From positions 372,001 to 436,000 of the forward strand of contig JAIYBW010000001.1 in the NCBI GenBank assembly GCA_027488375.1: a stretch of DNA of 64,000 nt, read 5' to 3'. Of this stretch, positions 47,000 to 56,472 are shown piece after piece; the stretch's first letter is position 1; every line of letters begins with the position of its first letter. Origin of the DNA: Pseudomonadota bacterium (lineage in GTDB: Bacteria > Bdellovibrionota > Bacteriovoracia > Bacteriovoracales > Bacteriovoracaceae). Position numbers and translations under genes: made by a program. The notes beneath the pieces are model-generated. The model made no database searches and was not told the DNA's origin. It saw only the letters and a list, made by a program, of their open reading frames with translations.

Positions 47000-47485
47000 A
47001 TGAATAGAACTGATTTTTTTAATTTAATACAGCCTCTTACTCCTAAACTTTATCGAGCAGGTTTTTGTTTAATGCCTGATGACCTTCAGGTAGAGCAACT
47101 TGTGATAGATGCATTTAATGGATATTTGATTCGTGAAAAGAAAAATATTTTAAATTCAAAAGAACTCAATCAAATTTCAAAAAAAGATCTGCAAGTTCAA
47201 CGACGAATACACTTTAAAGGTATTTTAAAAAATCTTGCCGAGATAGGCGTGAGAAGATCTCTTCAGTTGGCCCATCAGATGAGCCTTTCTGAACCTCAAG
47301 ATTTTAAACCATTTTTTAAACTTGATCCAAGAGTTAGACTTTCTCTTTGTCTACGCTATGATTTTCAGTTCACTACAAATGAGATTGAAGACATAACTGG
47401 CATGACCCGTTACGAAGTGATTGAGAAGCTTCATAATGGCAGATATCTCTTGTTACATGACGTTAATCAAGGAGCTCTTGTTTGA
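47000..47485 (+). CDS. Divergent ECF-sigma-like protein
   Basis: Region-2-like 'LYRAGFCLMPDDLQVEQLVIDAFNGYL'; region-4-like 'LDPRVRLSLCLRYDFQFTTNEIEDITGMTRYEVIEKLHNGRYLL'. Confidence 0.65.
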   Translation: MNRTDFFNLIQPLTPKLYRAGFCLMPDDLQVEQLVIDAFNGYLIREKKNILNSKELNQISKKDLQVQRRIHFKGILKNLAEIGVRRSLQLAHQMSLSEPQDFKPFFKLDPRVRLSLCLRYDFQFTTNEIEDITGMTRYEVIEKLHNGRYLLLHDVNQGALV

Positions 47486-47805
47486 ATCTAGAAATATCTT
47501 CAAATCAAATTTTACAGTATCAAAAGAAAGTCATGAGTTATCTTGATGGGTCTTTAAGCATAGAAGAGCAGGCCGAATTTGAAGCTCAAGTCAGAACGAA
47601 TCCAGAGCTTGAAGCCCTTGTGAAGAATAAGGAAGCTGAGATCATGCTCTTAAAAAGTCTCATCCCGGCCGGAAATATAAGCGCAGAAAGCCTTAATTCT
47701 CTTGAAGCTGAAATGAAGCTTTCTATTTTTAATTTACTTAAGAAAGAGCCTAAAACGTTAACTGATAAAGTTAAAAATATTTGGGAAGATTGGACTAACC
47801 ATTAA
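47482..47805 (+). CDS. Putative anti-sigma-like protein
   Basis: 'VMSYLDGSLSIEEQAEFEAQVRTNPELEALV' resembles anti-sigma N-termini; overlaps the sigma-like ORF by 4 bp. Confidence 0.55.
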   Translation: MNLEISSNQILQYQKKVMSYLDGSLSIEEQAEFEAQVRTNPELEALVKNKEAEIMLLKSLIPAGNISAESLNSLEAEMKLSIFNLLKKEPKTLTDKVKNIWEDWTNH

Positions 47806-48613
47806 GTTGAAGAGTGATGAAAACGGTGAATTCACCATTTTCCACCCATAGTTCTTTGGGTGGATTTTGAAGAGTATCCATTCTTTTAAGAACACTTTCA
47901 AAGAATGACTGAAGCTTATCTATATTTGTCCATCTAACCATTTTGATTTGTTTAAGGTTTCCCTGGCCATCATAAACCAAGCGACCGGTAAGCACTTGTT
48001 TCGATTCAGTTAAAGGAAAATTGAGATGAGGATTTTTAAGCTCAAACTCCTTAAGCTCTGAGGATAGAGAGGCGACATACTTCATAGCTCCACGCCTTAA
48101 AAATCCATAAAGCTTGAGTTCTGATTCATTCAATTCATCCAGTTTTTTTCCCTCTGGAAGTTCAAAATTTAAGGCCATCTTTTTTGAGTTAAGTAAGTTT
48201 TGAGTCGTAGAACTCGAAGACTCCTTGGCCATCTTTTTAAAATCATCAGAATTATACTTCAGACCATTTAAAGCTGTTTCATGAATAGGTCTAGCTCCAG
48301 GGCGAAGCATTTTTTCGGAAGGCTTCGTTATTTTTCCTGACTGTGGGACACTAAGATCAGAAAGGTTCAATGTCTTAGGAGTTTTAACTGAGGCTTTTTC
48401 TGGTTGAATGTAGACACTATTATTAGACTTTTTATTTTTCTGACCAAGGGTCAAAATCTTAAGAGGATTTGTTTTTTTTGCCGCTAATTCATTTTTAAGC
48501 TGAGAAAGTGAATTCCATGAGAAAAAGAGTAACGCTAGATGCAAAGCAACCACAGGTCCCAAAATAAAGGGAAATTTAATGGAAAAGTGTCTATTGGCCG
48601 CTTGATCCGACAT
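47795..48613 (-). CDS. TonB/TolA-like protein
   Basis: N-terminal TM, long charged linker, C-terminal domain ending 'TVFITLQLNG'. Confidence 0.5.
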   Translation of the reverse strand: MSDQAANRHFSIKFPFILGPVVALHLALLFFSWNSLSQLKNELAAKKTNPLKILTLGQKNKKSNNSVYIQPEKASVKTPKTLNLSDLSVPQSGKITKPSEKMLRPGARPIHETALNGLKYNSDDFKKMAKESSSSTTQNLLNSKKMALNFELPEGKKLDELNESELKLYGFLRRGAMKYVASLSSELKEFELKNPHLNFPLTESKQVLTGRLVYDGQGNLKQIKMVRWTNIDKLQSFFESVLKRMDTLQNPPKELWVENGEFTVFITLQLNG

Positions 48614-48767
48614 ATTGTCAGACTCCTTTCGTTTGAATCATAGCCCTTGGAGTCCCTCGTGACAACCTACCAAAGGATCTAAGTTCTTTCCATATCCTGA
48701 CTAAAAGGATTGGAAATTTTTCCTTACTTGACTCCACCAGATTGAAAAAGAGAGAATAGAAGGGGTT

Positions 48768-50192
48768 ATGAGGCTTATGAAAAGCCTTTATCGGACAATA
48801 AGGATGTTGTTTACTATGAAAAAAATACTCAGTTTTTCTACTGCAAAAATTCTACTTTTTTGTAGCATCGGTCTTTTTTCAACACTTGGGGCATTTTGGC
48901 ATCATCAATCAAATCAGCACCAACTGAATCAGATGAATATTTTAAATCAAGGTATTGGAACTTGTTTTAACCGCATCTCTCAAACATTTACGGCGATGAT
49001 GATAAAGGATATCCAGTCTCCCTACTTAAATAGAGGATTCATGGGATTATCTGATGAATGTTTGAATGAGACGATGAAAGGGATTAATCCATTTAAGCAA
49101 AATGTTGGTAAAGGATATCAGGCCCTCAATAAGTTGATTTCTGAAGTTCATTGGTTTCATGAAAGTATTTCTAGACTTCATTCACCTATGCTTTCAAAAA
49201 ATGAGCTTAATCCATCGCTCAATCCAATATCTTCAAAATTTGGACAAATGGAAAATCTAAAAGTTACTTTAATTGATGAAATAGAAGCGACAAATTCACT
49301 CCTTAGAGAAGTACAAAGAAATGACGAAGTTGTGATGGGACTTGGTCTCATTCTTTTTGTGATTGGGATTTCAGTTTTAGGTATGAAGGAGTTAAATAAT
49401 ATTCAACTCCGTCGTGAAATTGAGAATCAGGCATTAAATTTATTAAAGGCCGGTCAAACAAATGTCGGTGGTCTCGTTGATAATCTTGTCTTAAGAGGTC
49501 TTAATTCTCAGGGATTGGTTGTTAGTGGCCAAGTCTTCAAAGATTATCACGCTGAAATATTGGAAAGATTGGCCACGCAAGGCAAGGTTTACCAAGAGAC
49601 AGTAATCGAAAATAAGCATATTCCTCCGACTCCATCAGTCACTGAAATAGTCGAAGCAGCTGAACTAAATATTTATAAAGGACCTAAAACATCTTTTAAA
49701 GAAGTGCTCGTTAATCTTCAAAATATCATGACTGATGATCTCATTCAGTTCACAGATATTAGAGATGTTGAACTTGCTGTTAATACTGAAAGTTTTGAGC
49801 AGCTGATGAATGCAGCTTTAAATAAACTTGCCTCAGTTCGACATAACCAAAAAAAGATTTTAATTTCAAACCAAGTCCATGCTGACAAGTCGGTCATTAC
49901 ATTATTTCTTGGGGCCCATACCTTTACTGCTACTGAATTAGAGTTTGCCCATACTCATCAAAATGCGACAGGCGACGGCATTGATATGAATATGATGATT
50001 CTTAAAGAGATGGCATCAGAAATAAATACGCAGTGGTATTTTGAAAATAAAACCGATCGCTCGGGTGCAATAACAGGCATGTTAATTCGCTTCACAGTGA
50101 ATAGAGTTCCTAAGGATGCAAAATCCAATAAAAATTTAGTTTCTGTGGTGAAGGGAAAGAAAAAAGATATCTCTCGTGAATTAATGAACTAG
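48768..50192 (+). CDS. Membrane protein with degenerate HATPase-like C-terminus
   Basis: Two TMs flanking a sensor-like region; 'FEQLMNAALNKLA' N-box-like segment. Confidence 0.5.
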   Translation: MRLMKSLYRTIRMLFTMKKILSFSTAKILLFCSIGLFSTLGAFWHHQSNQHQLNQMNILNQGIGTCFNRISQTFTAMMIKDIQSPYLNRGFMGLSDECLNETMKGINPFKQNVGKGYQALNKLISEVHWFHESISRLHSPMLSKNELNPSLNPISSKFGQMENLKVTLIDEIEATNSLLREVQRNDEVVMGLGLILFVIGISVLGMKELNNIQLRREIENQALNLLKAGQTNVGGLVDNLVLRGLNSQGLVVSGQVFKDYHAEILERLATQGKVYQETVIENKHIPPTPSVTEIVEAAELNIYKGPKTSFKEVLVNLQNIMTDDLIQFTDIRDVELAVNTESFEQLMNAALNKLASVRHNQKKILISNQVHADKSVITLFLGAHTFTATELEFAHTHQNATGDGIDMNMMILKEMASEINTQWYFENKTDRSGAITGMLIRFTVNRVPKDAKSNKNLVSVVKGKKKDISRELMN

Positions 50193-50626
50193 AAATTTAG
50201 GGTAAAGGTCACTGGTCCATCGTTGATCAGTGACACCTTCATAAAAGATCCAAATTGTCCCTCTTTAACAATCAAACCATTTTGTCTAAGTTCTCGATTG
50301 AATAAAGCATATTTTAAACGGGCCTCTTGCGGGGCCATAGATCTTTCAAAACTTGGTCTATGTCCGCCACTTCCATCCCAGCTTAAGGTAAATTGACTAA
50401 CAGATAAAATTTCACCCTGAACTGAGTGAATGTCTAGATTCATTTTGCCCTGGGGATCATCGAAAATTCTTAATTTTGATATCTTTTCAACGCTTTTATG
50501 TATGACCGAATCATCATCACCCTGCTCAAAGCAAACGAGCAAAAGTAAGCCATTTCCAATGGATCCCATGACCTCACCATCAACACTTACTGAAGCCTGT
50601 TGAACACGCTGAATAACAATCCTCAT
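50189..50626 (-). CDS. dtd: D-aminoacyl-tRNA deacylase
   Basis: 'MRIVIQRVQQASVSVDGEVMGSIGNGLLLLV', 'LSVSQFTLSWDGSGGHRPSF', 'NDGPVTF'. Confidence 0.95.
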   Translation of the reverse strand: MRIVIQRVQQASVSVDGEVMGSIGNGLLLLVCFEQGDDDSVIHKSVEKISKLRIFDDPQGKMNLDIHSVQGEILSVSQFTLSWDGSGGHRPSFERSMAPQEARLKYALFNRELRQNGLIVKEGQFGSFMKVSLINDGPVTFTLNF

Positions 50627-53448
50627 CCATTCCTTTTATTTGATATGACATGAGTTTGGAAAACAGAGTTAATAGTGGACTGAGTCTTTTGGAGGATAGA
50701 CTCAAAAACATTTTTTAGTTCCTGTGTTGACTGTAAAACATCTTTTAAATCGTTAAAGGTAGGAAGGTATATCGCTTTCAAGATTTTTGAAAGTGGAACA
50801 TTATTGGCCTGTGCCAGAATAAAATTAAGGAAGACTAAAGTAATTTCTTCACCGTGGAGCCTTACTACCGCGTGATCATTGGAAATCAGCTCTAAGTAAT
50901 AAAACTTCAAATCTCCCTCGTGAGTCACTTTTAATTGAGTAGATGTTAAATTTTGGTGCAAATGAATCGGCGTGTAGCCTTCTGCCAATTCAAAGTACAC
51001 GTCAGGATTGTTTGGGTAGAGCGGAAGAGTTGGTTTTTTTACAAGTCGACTTTGGACTAATGGATTATTAAAACTTATCTTCTGACCATATCTTTGATCA
51101 TCCATTTTCCAGATTATTGATTGTAAAGTTCTTTCGAATTGAGAGTAAAAAGAGAGAATTTCACAGGCGTATCGAGGCAGAAGATCTCTTGCGATTTTGT
51201 CCGTATGATTAAAAAACTTAGTCATACTATCAACGGAACTTTCTAAAAGCTCCTCTTCTGATTTTTCAAAAAGTTCAAAAGAAGCTCTGAGGTGTGTTGG
51301 TAGCTTTTCTGTTTCAGTAAGGAATTTAGGAACAAGTAATTTACTGAGCGCACCTTTAACAAGACTGAGTCCACCAGAGAAGGTAAGATTTATAACTTGT
51401 TGGCCAATTGGAGCAACAAAGAAGTTTCTAAGTAGGTTTGGATTAAGACCTGCTATCTTCGGATTTAATTGGAAATAACAACAAAGAGTCTCTCCGTAAT
51501 CTGAATGTATTGATCTAAAGGTATCCATTGGGTGAAGCTCTAATTGAACTTCAGGCTTTCTGAAATCAACAAGGAGAAAATAAGAAATATCTTTTTTGAA
51601 TCCTATATTAAATGTCAGATCTTGGTGATCAATAAGCTCTTTACCATTCATTGATTTAATATCAAAAAGTGTATCGAGTGTTGTGCAAGAATTTAATAGT
51701 CCTTTAAAAAATGCAGGATGAGTGATGCGAGAAGAATCTTCTGAAGCGGAATGAATCAGCATCCCATTAACAATGGCTTCTTGATAATATTCAATCCTAA
51801 ATGTATCCGGAAATTCAAGATGGGCCATGGCCGGTAATTCCTCAAGATGAGAGAGGAAAAAAGATCTTAAATAATCAGTAATTGGAGCAAACGATTGGAA
51901 TGTCTTAAGTTCAGCTGAAACTCTAAAGTAGGAACATAATTGACGGTTAATGTTTTTTTGCTGATCTCTCTTTCTAAAGATGTAAACGTATGAACCAAGT
52001 TCACCTTTACCTTTGATATTTTCAAAGTCAAAGATAGCCTCAGTTTTTAGTTCCTTCACAAGGGGATCAAGCCTGTCTCTCAAAGAAGGAACGAAAAGTT
52101 TTTTTGATGAAAGAACAAAAAGATAACCCTGAGGCTTCAGATATTTAACTTGCTCTAGAATTTGTGACATTAAAAAATGTTGTGGATTATTTTTTGGAAA
52201 GTGACACAAATTAAGAACGACCCTATCATAGGTCGAAGAGTAGAATGGATTTTCTTCAAGTAATGAAACTTGTCTTTGGTGGCTGTTCTTCCTATTTCGA
52301 AAATGGCTTCCCATTATTTTAGAAATATAATCGATTGGTTTCTTATTCTGATGCTCGGCTTTGTTAACAAGGAAAGTAAGGAACTGTAGTTCATTACAAA
52401 TTTTTGTAAAAACGCCCGAAATAAAATCAAAACCTTTAAAGTCTGGGCATAGAATCTGATCCCAGTGGCCATTTAGATTATTTTCTTGGGCCAGCCAGTG
52501 TGAAAGTGATAATGATTCTAGATAATCACCAAAATACTTACAGCTAATTATTTCTTCATCTTCAAAACGATCGGAATAGGCTGGTTTTCCCTCAATAGTA
52601 TCAAGCCATAAAGGGAAATTAATTTGGAGAGAATTTAAAAATAAGCCTAAACTAACTTGAGAGAGTGCATGGGAATAAAGTCTATTCTTCTCTTGAGCAA
52701 CCTGGGTTCTTCCTGAGACATTTTTTATAATTTCAGTAATCGCAAGTTCTTGAGAAAGCTTTAAAAGCTCTCTCATGGACTCTTTCATCGACTCTTGTGG
52801 CCTGTACCAACTATAAAGATTTGTTTCAAGCGCTCTTGAGTTCAGTTCTGTGGCGCTACCTTTTTTAAAAAATTGAGAAATAAATGAAGTAGGCGAAAGT
52901 AATGCTCGGTCAGTAAGTTCTAGGCCACATTTTGAAGTTAAAGTTCCAATAAACCGGAGCTTTAAAAAGGTAATTGTGGCAATCCTGCCACAATAGATAT
53001 CGAGGAAATTCGTTATATGAGTGTCTTGTTCATCAGCATTTTGATGAAGAGTTTGCCAGAATTTCCCAAAATCATCTAATCCGTCAAAATGCAGACCTAG
53101 GCTTTCAGCAAAAGAAAGAAACTCAGTATAAAGCCCCATTTTAATGGTGCGGGGAAAATCTTTTGTTTTGAGAAGTTCATGGCGGACATCATCTTGAATA
53201 CTTTTTAAAAGTTTTTCAAATTGAACAACCTCCCTAGAGCTTAATGAGTCTCCTTTCCAGCCTGGAACAAAACAATTTGCTGGGGAGAATTTTGATTCAT
53301 CAAAATTGAGGGGAGCTTTTGATTTCTTAATATGAGTAAAGGATGGAAAAATTTTATTCTGAGGTGATTTATGTGGTTGTTGAACTTCCTCCGGATGACC
53401 GGCCTCAGTTTGGAACCATTGTTGAGCAATAAAAGTCTTCTTGGTCAT
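50623..53448 (-). CDS. Large protein resembling a degenerate N6-adenine DNA methyltransferase with specificity-like C-terminus
   Basis: See finding; 'ILCPDFKGFDFISGV', 'YDRVVLNLCHFPKNN', 'QVKYLKPQGYLFVLSSKKLF'. Confidence 0.5.
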   Translation of the reverse strand: MTKKTFIAQQWFQTEAGHPEEVQQPHKSPQNKIFPSFTHIKKSKAPLNFDESKFSPANCFVPGWKGDSLSSREVVQFEKLLKSIQDDVRHELLKTKDFPRTIKMGLYTEFLSFAESLGLHFDGLDDFGKFWQTLHQNADEQDTHITNFLDIYCGRIATITFLKLRFIGTLTSKCGLELTDRALLSPTSFISQFFKKGSATELNSRALETNLYSWYRPQESMKESMRELLKLSQELAITEIIKNVSGRTQVAQEKNRLYSHALSQVSLGLFLNSLQINFPLWLDTIEGKPAYSDRFEDEEIISCKYFGDYLESLSLSHWLAQENNLNGHWDQILCPDFKGFDFISGVFTKICNELQFLTFLVNKAEHQNKKPIDYISKIMGSHFRNRKNSHQRQVSLLEENPFYSSTYDRVVLNLCHFPKNNPQHFLMSQILEQVKYLKPQGYLFVLSSKKLFVPSLRDRLDPLVKELKTEAIFDFENIKGKGELGSYVYIFRKRDQQKNINRQLCSYFRVSAELKTFQSFAPITDYLRSFFLSHLEELPAMAHLEFPDTFRIEYYQEAIVNGMLIHSASEDSSRITHPAFFKGLLNSCTTLDTLFDIKSMNGKELIDHQDLTFNIGFKKDISYFLLVDFRKPEVQLELHPMDTFRSIHSDYGETLCCYFQLNPKIAGLNPNLLRNFFVAPIGQQVINLTFSGGLSLVKGALSKLLVPKFLTETEKLPTHLRASFELFEKSEEELLESSVDSMTKFFNHTDKIARDLLPRYACEILSFYSQFERTLQSIIWKMDDQRYGQKISFNNPLVQSRLVKKPTLPLYPNNPDVYFELAEGYTPIHLHQNLTSTQLKVTHEGDLKFYYLELISNDHAVVRLHGEEITLVFLNFILAQANNVPLSKILKAIYLPTFNDLKDVLQSTQELKNVFESILQKTQSTINSVFQTHVISNKRNG

Positions 53449-53658
53449 TTTTCCAAGTAAAGTAAAAGTATTTGATTTAATTGTTAAAAGGGTCCCAGAT
53501 TTTGGCTTATCCTGGTGTTTTTGTCATGGAAAAAATGTCCAAAAAAAGGGGGAAGATTCTAAAGTTTTATCTGGTTTTTCCGATCAGGCACGTAAGTATT
53601 GGATTCACTGAGTCTAAAAAACCGTAAATCTAAATAAAAATCATGTCCGGGGGACGCT

Positions 53659-54063
53659 ATGGATAAGAGTTTTAATGATCAAGAACTTTCCGACATCATG
53701 AAAGAGATTGAGGCTTTAGAAGAAGAATATACTTCTGAAGATGATGTGAAGGCCCAATCTGTTGAGGTGATGGAGGAATTAGTTGAGATGGAGGAAGAAA
53801 AATCTATCCCAATTGAATCCAAGCATGATCCTGAAGTTATTGCCTTTGAGCCTCGGCCAGCTCCTAAGCTTTCAAAATCTAGTGCTCCCGCTACCATGTC
53901 ATTCAAAGTACAGGGCGAAATGAATCTTGAGCTTCAGTTTGAGATTGGGGCCAAAACCATTCAATTAGAAGTTTCAGAGTCAGGTCTGGCCATTAAGATG
54001 GATGGTGGAATGACATTCACTGTTCCAGTTCATGAAACAAGTGCTCTAAAGAAAGCCGTTTAA
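53659..54063 (+). CDS. Small acidic hypothetical protein
   Basis: ORF with 'GGGGGA'-type RBS, 7 bp upstream of rsmD. Confidence 0.6.
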   Translation: MDKSFNDQELSDIMKEIEALEEEYTSEDDVKAQSVEVMEELVEMEEEKSIPIESKHDPEVIAFEPRPAPKLSKSSAPATMSFKVQGEMNLELQFEIGAKTIQLEVSESGLAIKMDGGMTFTVPVHETSALKKAV

Positions 54064-54069
54064 ATTTCC

Positions 54070-54648
54070 ATGATAAAAATACTTGGTGGAGTTGCTCGTG
54101 GTTTTCCACTTGCAACTCCTCAGGGTGATTCCACTCGTCCAACATCAGTGATGGTCAGAAGAAAATTATTTGATTGGCGCCAGAATTTAGAAGGCTACAG
54201 ATTCATTGACCTTTTCAGTGGTTCTGGATCCGTTGGATTTGAAGCTCTGTCCCGTGGAGCGGAGCAAATTCATTTAAATGATTCTAACCGACAAGCTTTT
54301 TATGCTTTAAAACAAAACCAAGAAAAAATATGCAAAGCTTTTAGCTTTGCCAAAGACTCAATTGTTATTGGCCAATACGATGCGAAGATTTGGCTCCAGA
54401 AGGAGTTTAAATATTCCTTTAGTACTTCCTCTGATGTTATTCTTTATTTAGACCCCCCCTATGAACTTCATAAGCTGTATTTTGACGTGATAGAGCTTTT
54501 AAAAAATTTAAAATTTGAAGGCGAGTTGTGGTTGGAATCTGACCGCTTGAAGGGCCCAAAAAAAGAAGAACTCGTCGAATTATTTTCTTCCGTTGTCAAA
54601 GTTATTGAGCAAGGAGATCATTTTGTCGTCGTTGGAAAGTTAGGGTAA
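54070..54648 (+). CDS. rsmD: 16S rRNA (guanine966-N2)-methyltransferase RsmD-like
   Basis: 'IDLFSGSGSVGFEALSRGAEQIHLND', 'LYLDPPYE'; adjacent to coaD. Confidence 0.9.
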   Translation: MIKILGGVARGFPLATPQGDSTRPTSVMVRRKLFDWRQNLEGYRFIDLFSGSGSVGFEALSRGAEQIHLNDSNRQAFYALKQNQEKICKAFSFAKDSIVIGQYDAKIWLQKEFKYSFSTSSDVILYLDPPYELHKLYFDVIELLKNLKFEGELWLESDRLKGPKKEELVELFSSVVKVIEQGDHFVVVGKLG

Positions 54649-54678
54649 GATAGTCCTAATAAAGTCGAAGGATAAATT

Positions 54679-55161
54679 GTGGAAAAGAAAAAAGCACTCT
54701 ATGCCGGAACATTTGATCCCTTTACGAATGGTCATCTTGATATTGTTCAAAGAGCGATAAAAATTTTTGATGAATTAACAATTCTTGTGGCCGTCTCACC
54801 AACAAAAAAACCCTTCATGTCGACAGAGTCAAGACTTGAAGTCTTGGCAAAATTATTTGCTCATGAATCAAAAGTTAAAGTTGATAGCTGGAATGGGTTA
54901 GTCGTTGATTATGCAAAGAAAAATAATATCGGTTCAATTGTCCGTGGTCTAAGACCCACTGGTGATTTTGAAATTGAGTTTCAGATGGCTTCGATGAATA
55001 GAAAAATAAATCATGATTGCGATACCGTTTTTCTTATGACAAGTGAAAAACTTTATTACATTTCAAGTTCTCTTGTTAAAGAAGTTTATAATCACCAGGG
55101 AGACATCACATCTTTTGTGCCTCCCTTAGTGTTAGATGAGATGAAAAAGATTAAATCCTAG
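54679..55161 (+). CDS. coaD: Phosphopantetheine adenylyltransferase
   Basis: 'ALYAGTFDPFTNGHLDIVQRA', 'ISSSLVKEV'. Confidence 0.96.
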   Translation: MEKKKALYAGTFDPFTNGHLDIVQRAIKIFDELTILVAVSPTKKPFMSTESRLEVLAKLFAHESKVKVDSWNGLVVDYAKKNNIGSIVRGLRPTGDFEIEFQMASMNRKINHDCDTVFLMTSEKLYYISSSLVKEVYNHQGDITSFVPPLVLDEMKKIKS

Positions 55162-55175
55162 AGAGAAAATTACTT

Positions 55176-56393
55176 ATGCTGTTAAGTTCTAGAGTCAAGG
55201 GAATTACAGATAGTATTACGATGAAATTAAATGAAAAGGCCCTTAATCTTAATGATGAGGGGAAAGTCATTTATAATCTTTCTGGTGGACAGCTTCCCAT
55301 TAAGCCTTTACCTGAATTTATTGAAAACATTCATCATCAATTAAATTTCTTAAAAAGTTATCAGTATTCACCAGTGCTTGGATTTCCCGCTCTAAGAAAA
55401 AAGCTTTCTGCCCATATGGCCGAGCAGAGACATTTGCCTCTCGATATTTTTGAAAATGATTATGATTGCATTATAAGTAATGGTTCAAAACATTCGATTT
55501 ACAATTGTCTTGGAGCTTTACTTGATTCTGGAGATGAAGTTATTCTCCTTGCTCCCTACTGGGTGAGTTATCCTGAGATGATTAAATTCTGGGGAGGAAT
55601 TCCGACAGTCGTAAAATCGAATGTCTTTGATGCTTTTGTGCCCTCTATTGATGATATTAAAAAAGCAATTTCTCCTAGGACTAAAGCAATTATTGTTAAC
55701 AGTCCAAATAATCCCTCTGGTATTCATTATTCCGAAGCCTGGATGAGAGATTTTGCTGCTTTCCTCTTAGAGTTTCCTGATTTGATTGTTATTAGTGATG
55801 AAGTTTATTCGGAGATTTCATACTTTGATCCTAAGCCTAGTTTCTTTTATCAGTATGATCACACTCTACTTTCTCGAACAATCATTATTCAGGCGATTTC
55901 AAAATCACTGGCCTCAACTGGATTAAGATTAGGATATGCCATTGGCCCAAGTGCGGTGATTGGTGCCATGGGAAAAATTCAAGGTCAGACAACTTCTGGC
56001 CCCAATAGTCTCATTCAGCGTGCTCTCTTAGATTTTGATTTCAAGTTGATTGATTCTTTTTTAATGCCCGTTAAGTTTCATGTTCGACAAAATGCTGCAA
56101 CTTTAAGAGAAAAATTTCGTGAAGCTAATCTTGGACATTGTTGGTATCAGTCGACTTCTGCTTTTTACTTCATGTTGGATTTTTCTAGGACTCCAATGTT
56201 TGCTCGTTTCGAAGGTGAGCAACAGGATTTTTCTTATAAAATCGCAGATGAACTTTTGAATGATGAGGGAATAACAGTTGTTCCTGGTTCAGATTTTGGT
56301 ATCCCGAACTCGGCAAGAATTTCCCTTGTTATCGAAGAAGTCCCTTTTACGGAAGCTATAATTAAAATCGTCAAGTATTTGAAGCGAGTTTAG
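55176..56393 (+). CDS. Class I pyridoxal-phosphate aminotransferase (aspartate aminotransferase-like)
   Basis: 'IVNSPNNPSGIHYSEAWM', 'ISDEVYSEISY', 'AISKSLASTGLRLGYAIGP'. Confidence 0.92.
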   Translation: MLLSSRVKGITDSITMKLNEKALNLNDEGKVIYNLSGGQLPIKPLPEFIENIHHQLNFLKSYQYSPVLGFPALRKKLSAHMAEQRHLPLDIFENDYDCIISNGSKHSIYNCLGALLDSGDEVILLAPYWVSYPEMIKFWGGIPTVVKSNVFDAFVPSIDDIKKAISPRTKAIIVNSPNNPSGIHYSEAWMRDFAAFLLEFPDLIVISDEVYSEISYFDPKPSFFYQYDHTLLSRTIIIQAISKSLASTGLRLGYAIGPSAVIGAMGKIQGQTTSGPNSLIQRALLDFDFKLIDSFLMPVKFHVRQNAATLREKFREANLGHCWYQSTSAFYFMLDFSRTPMFARFEGEQQDFSYKIADELLNDEGITVVPGSDFGIPNSARISLVIEEVPFTEAIIKIVKYLKRV

Positions 56394-56472
56394 CTCCATT
56401 TTCTAGGCACATTTCTCCCTTACTCAATATTATTTTCTCTCTGAGATAAAATAAATAGTAAGGGGGAGTGCA

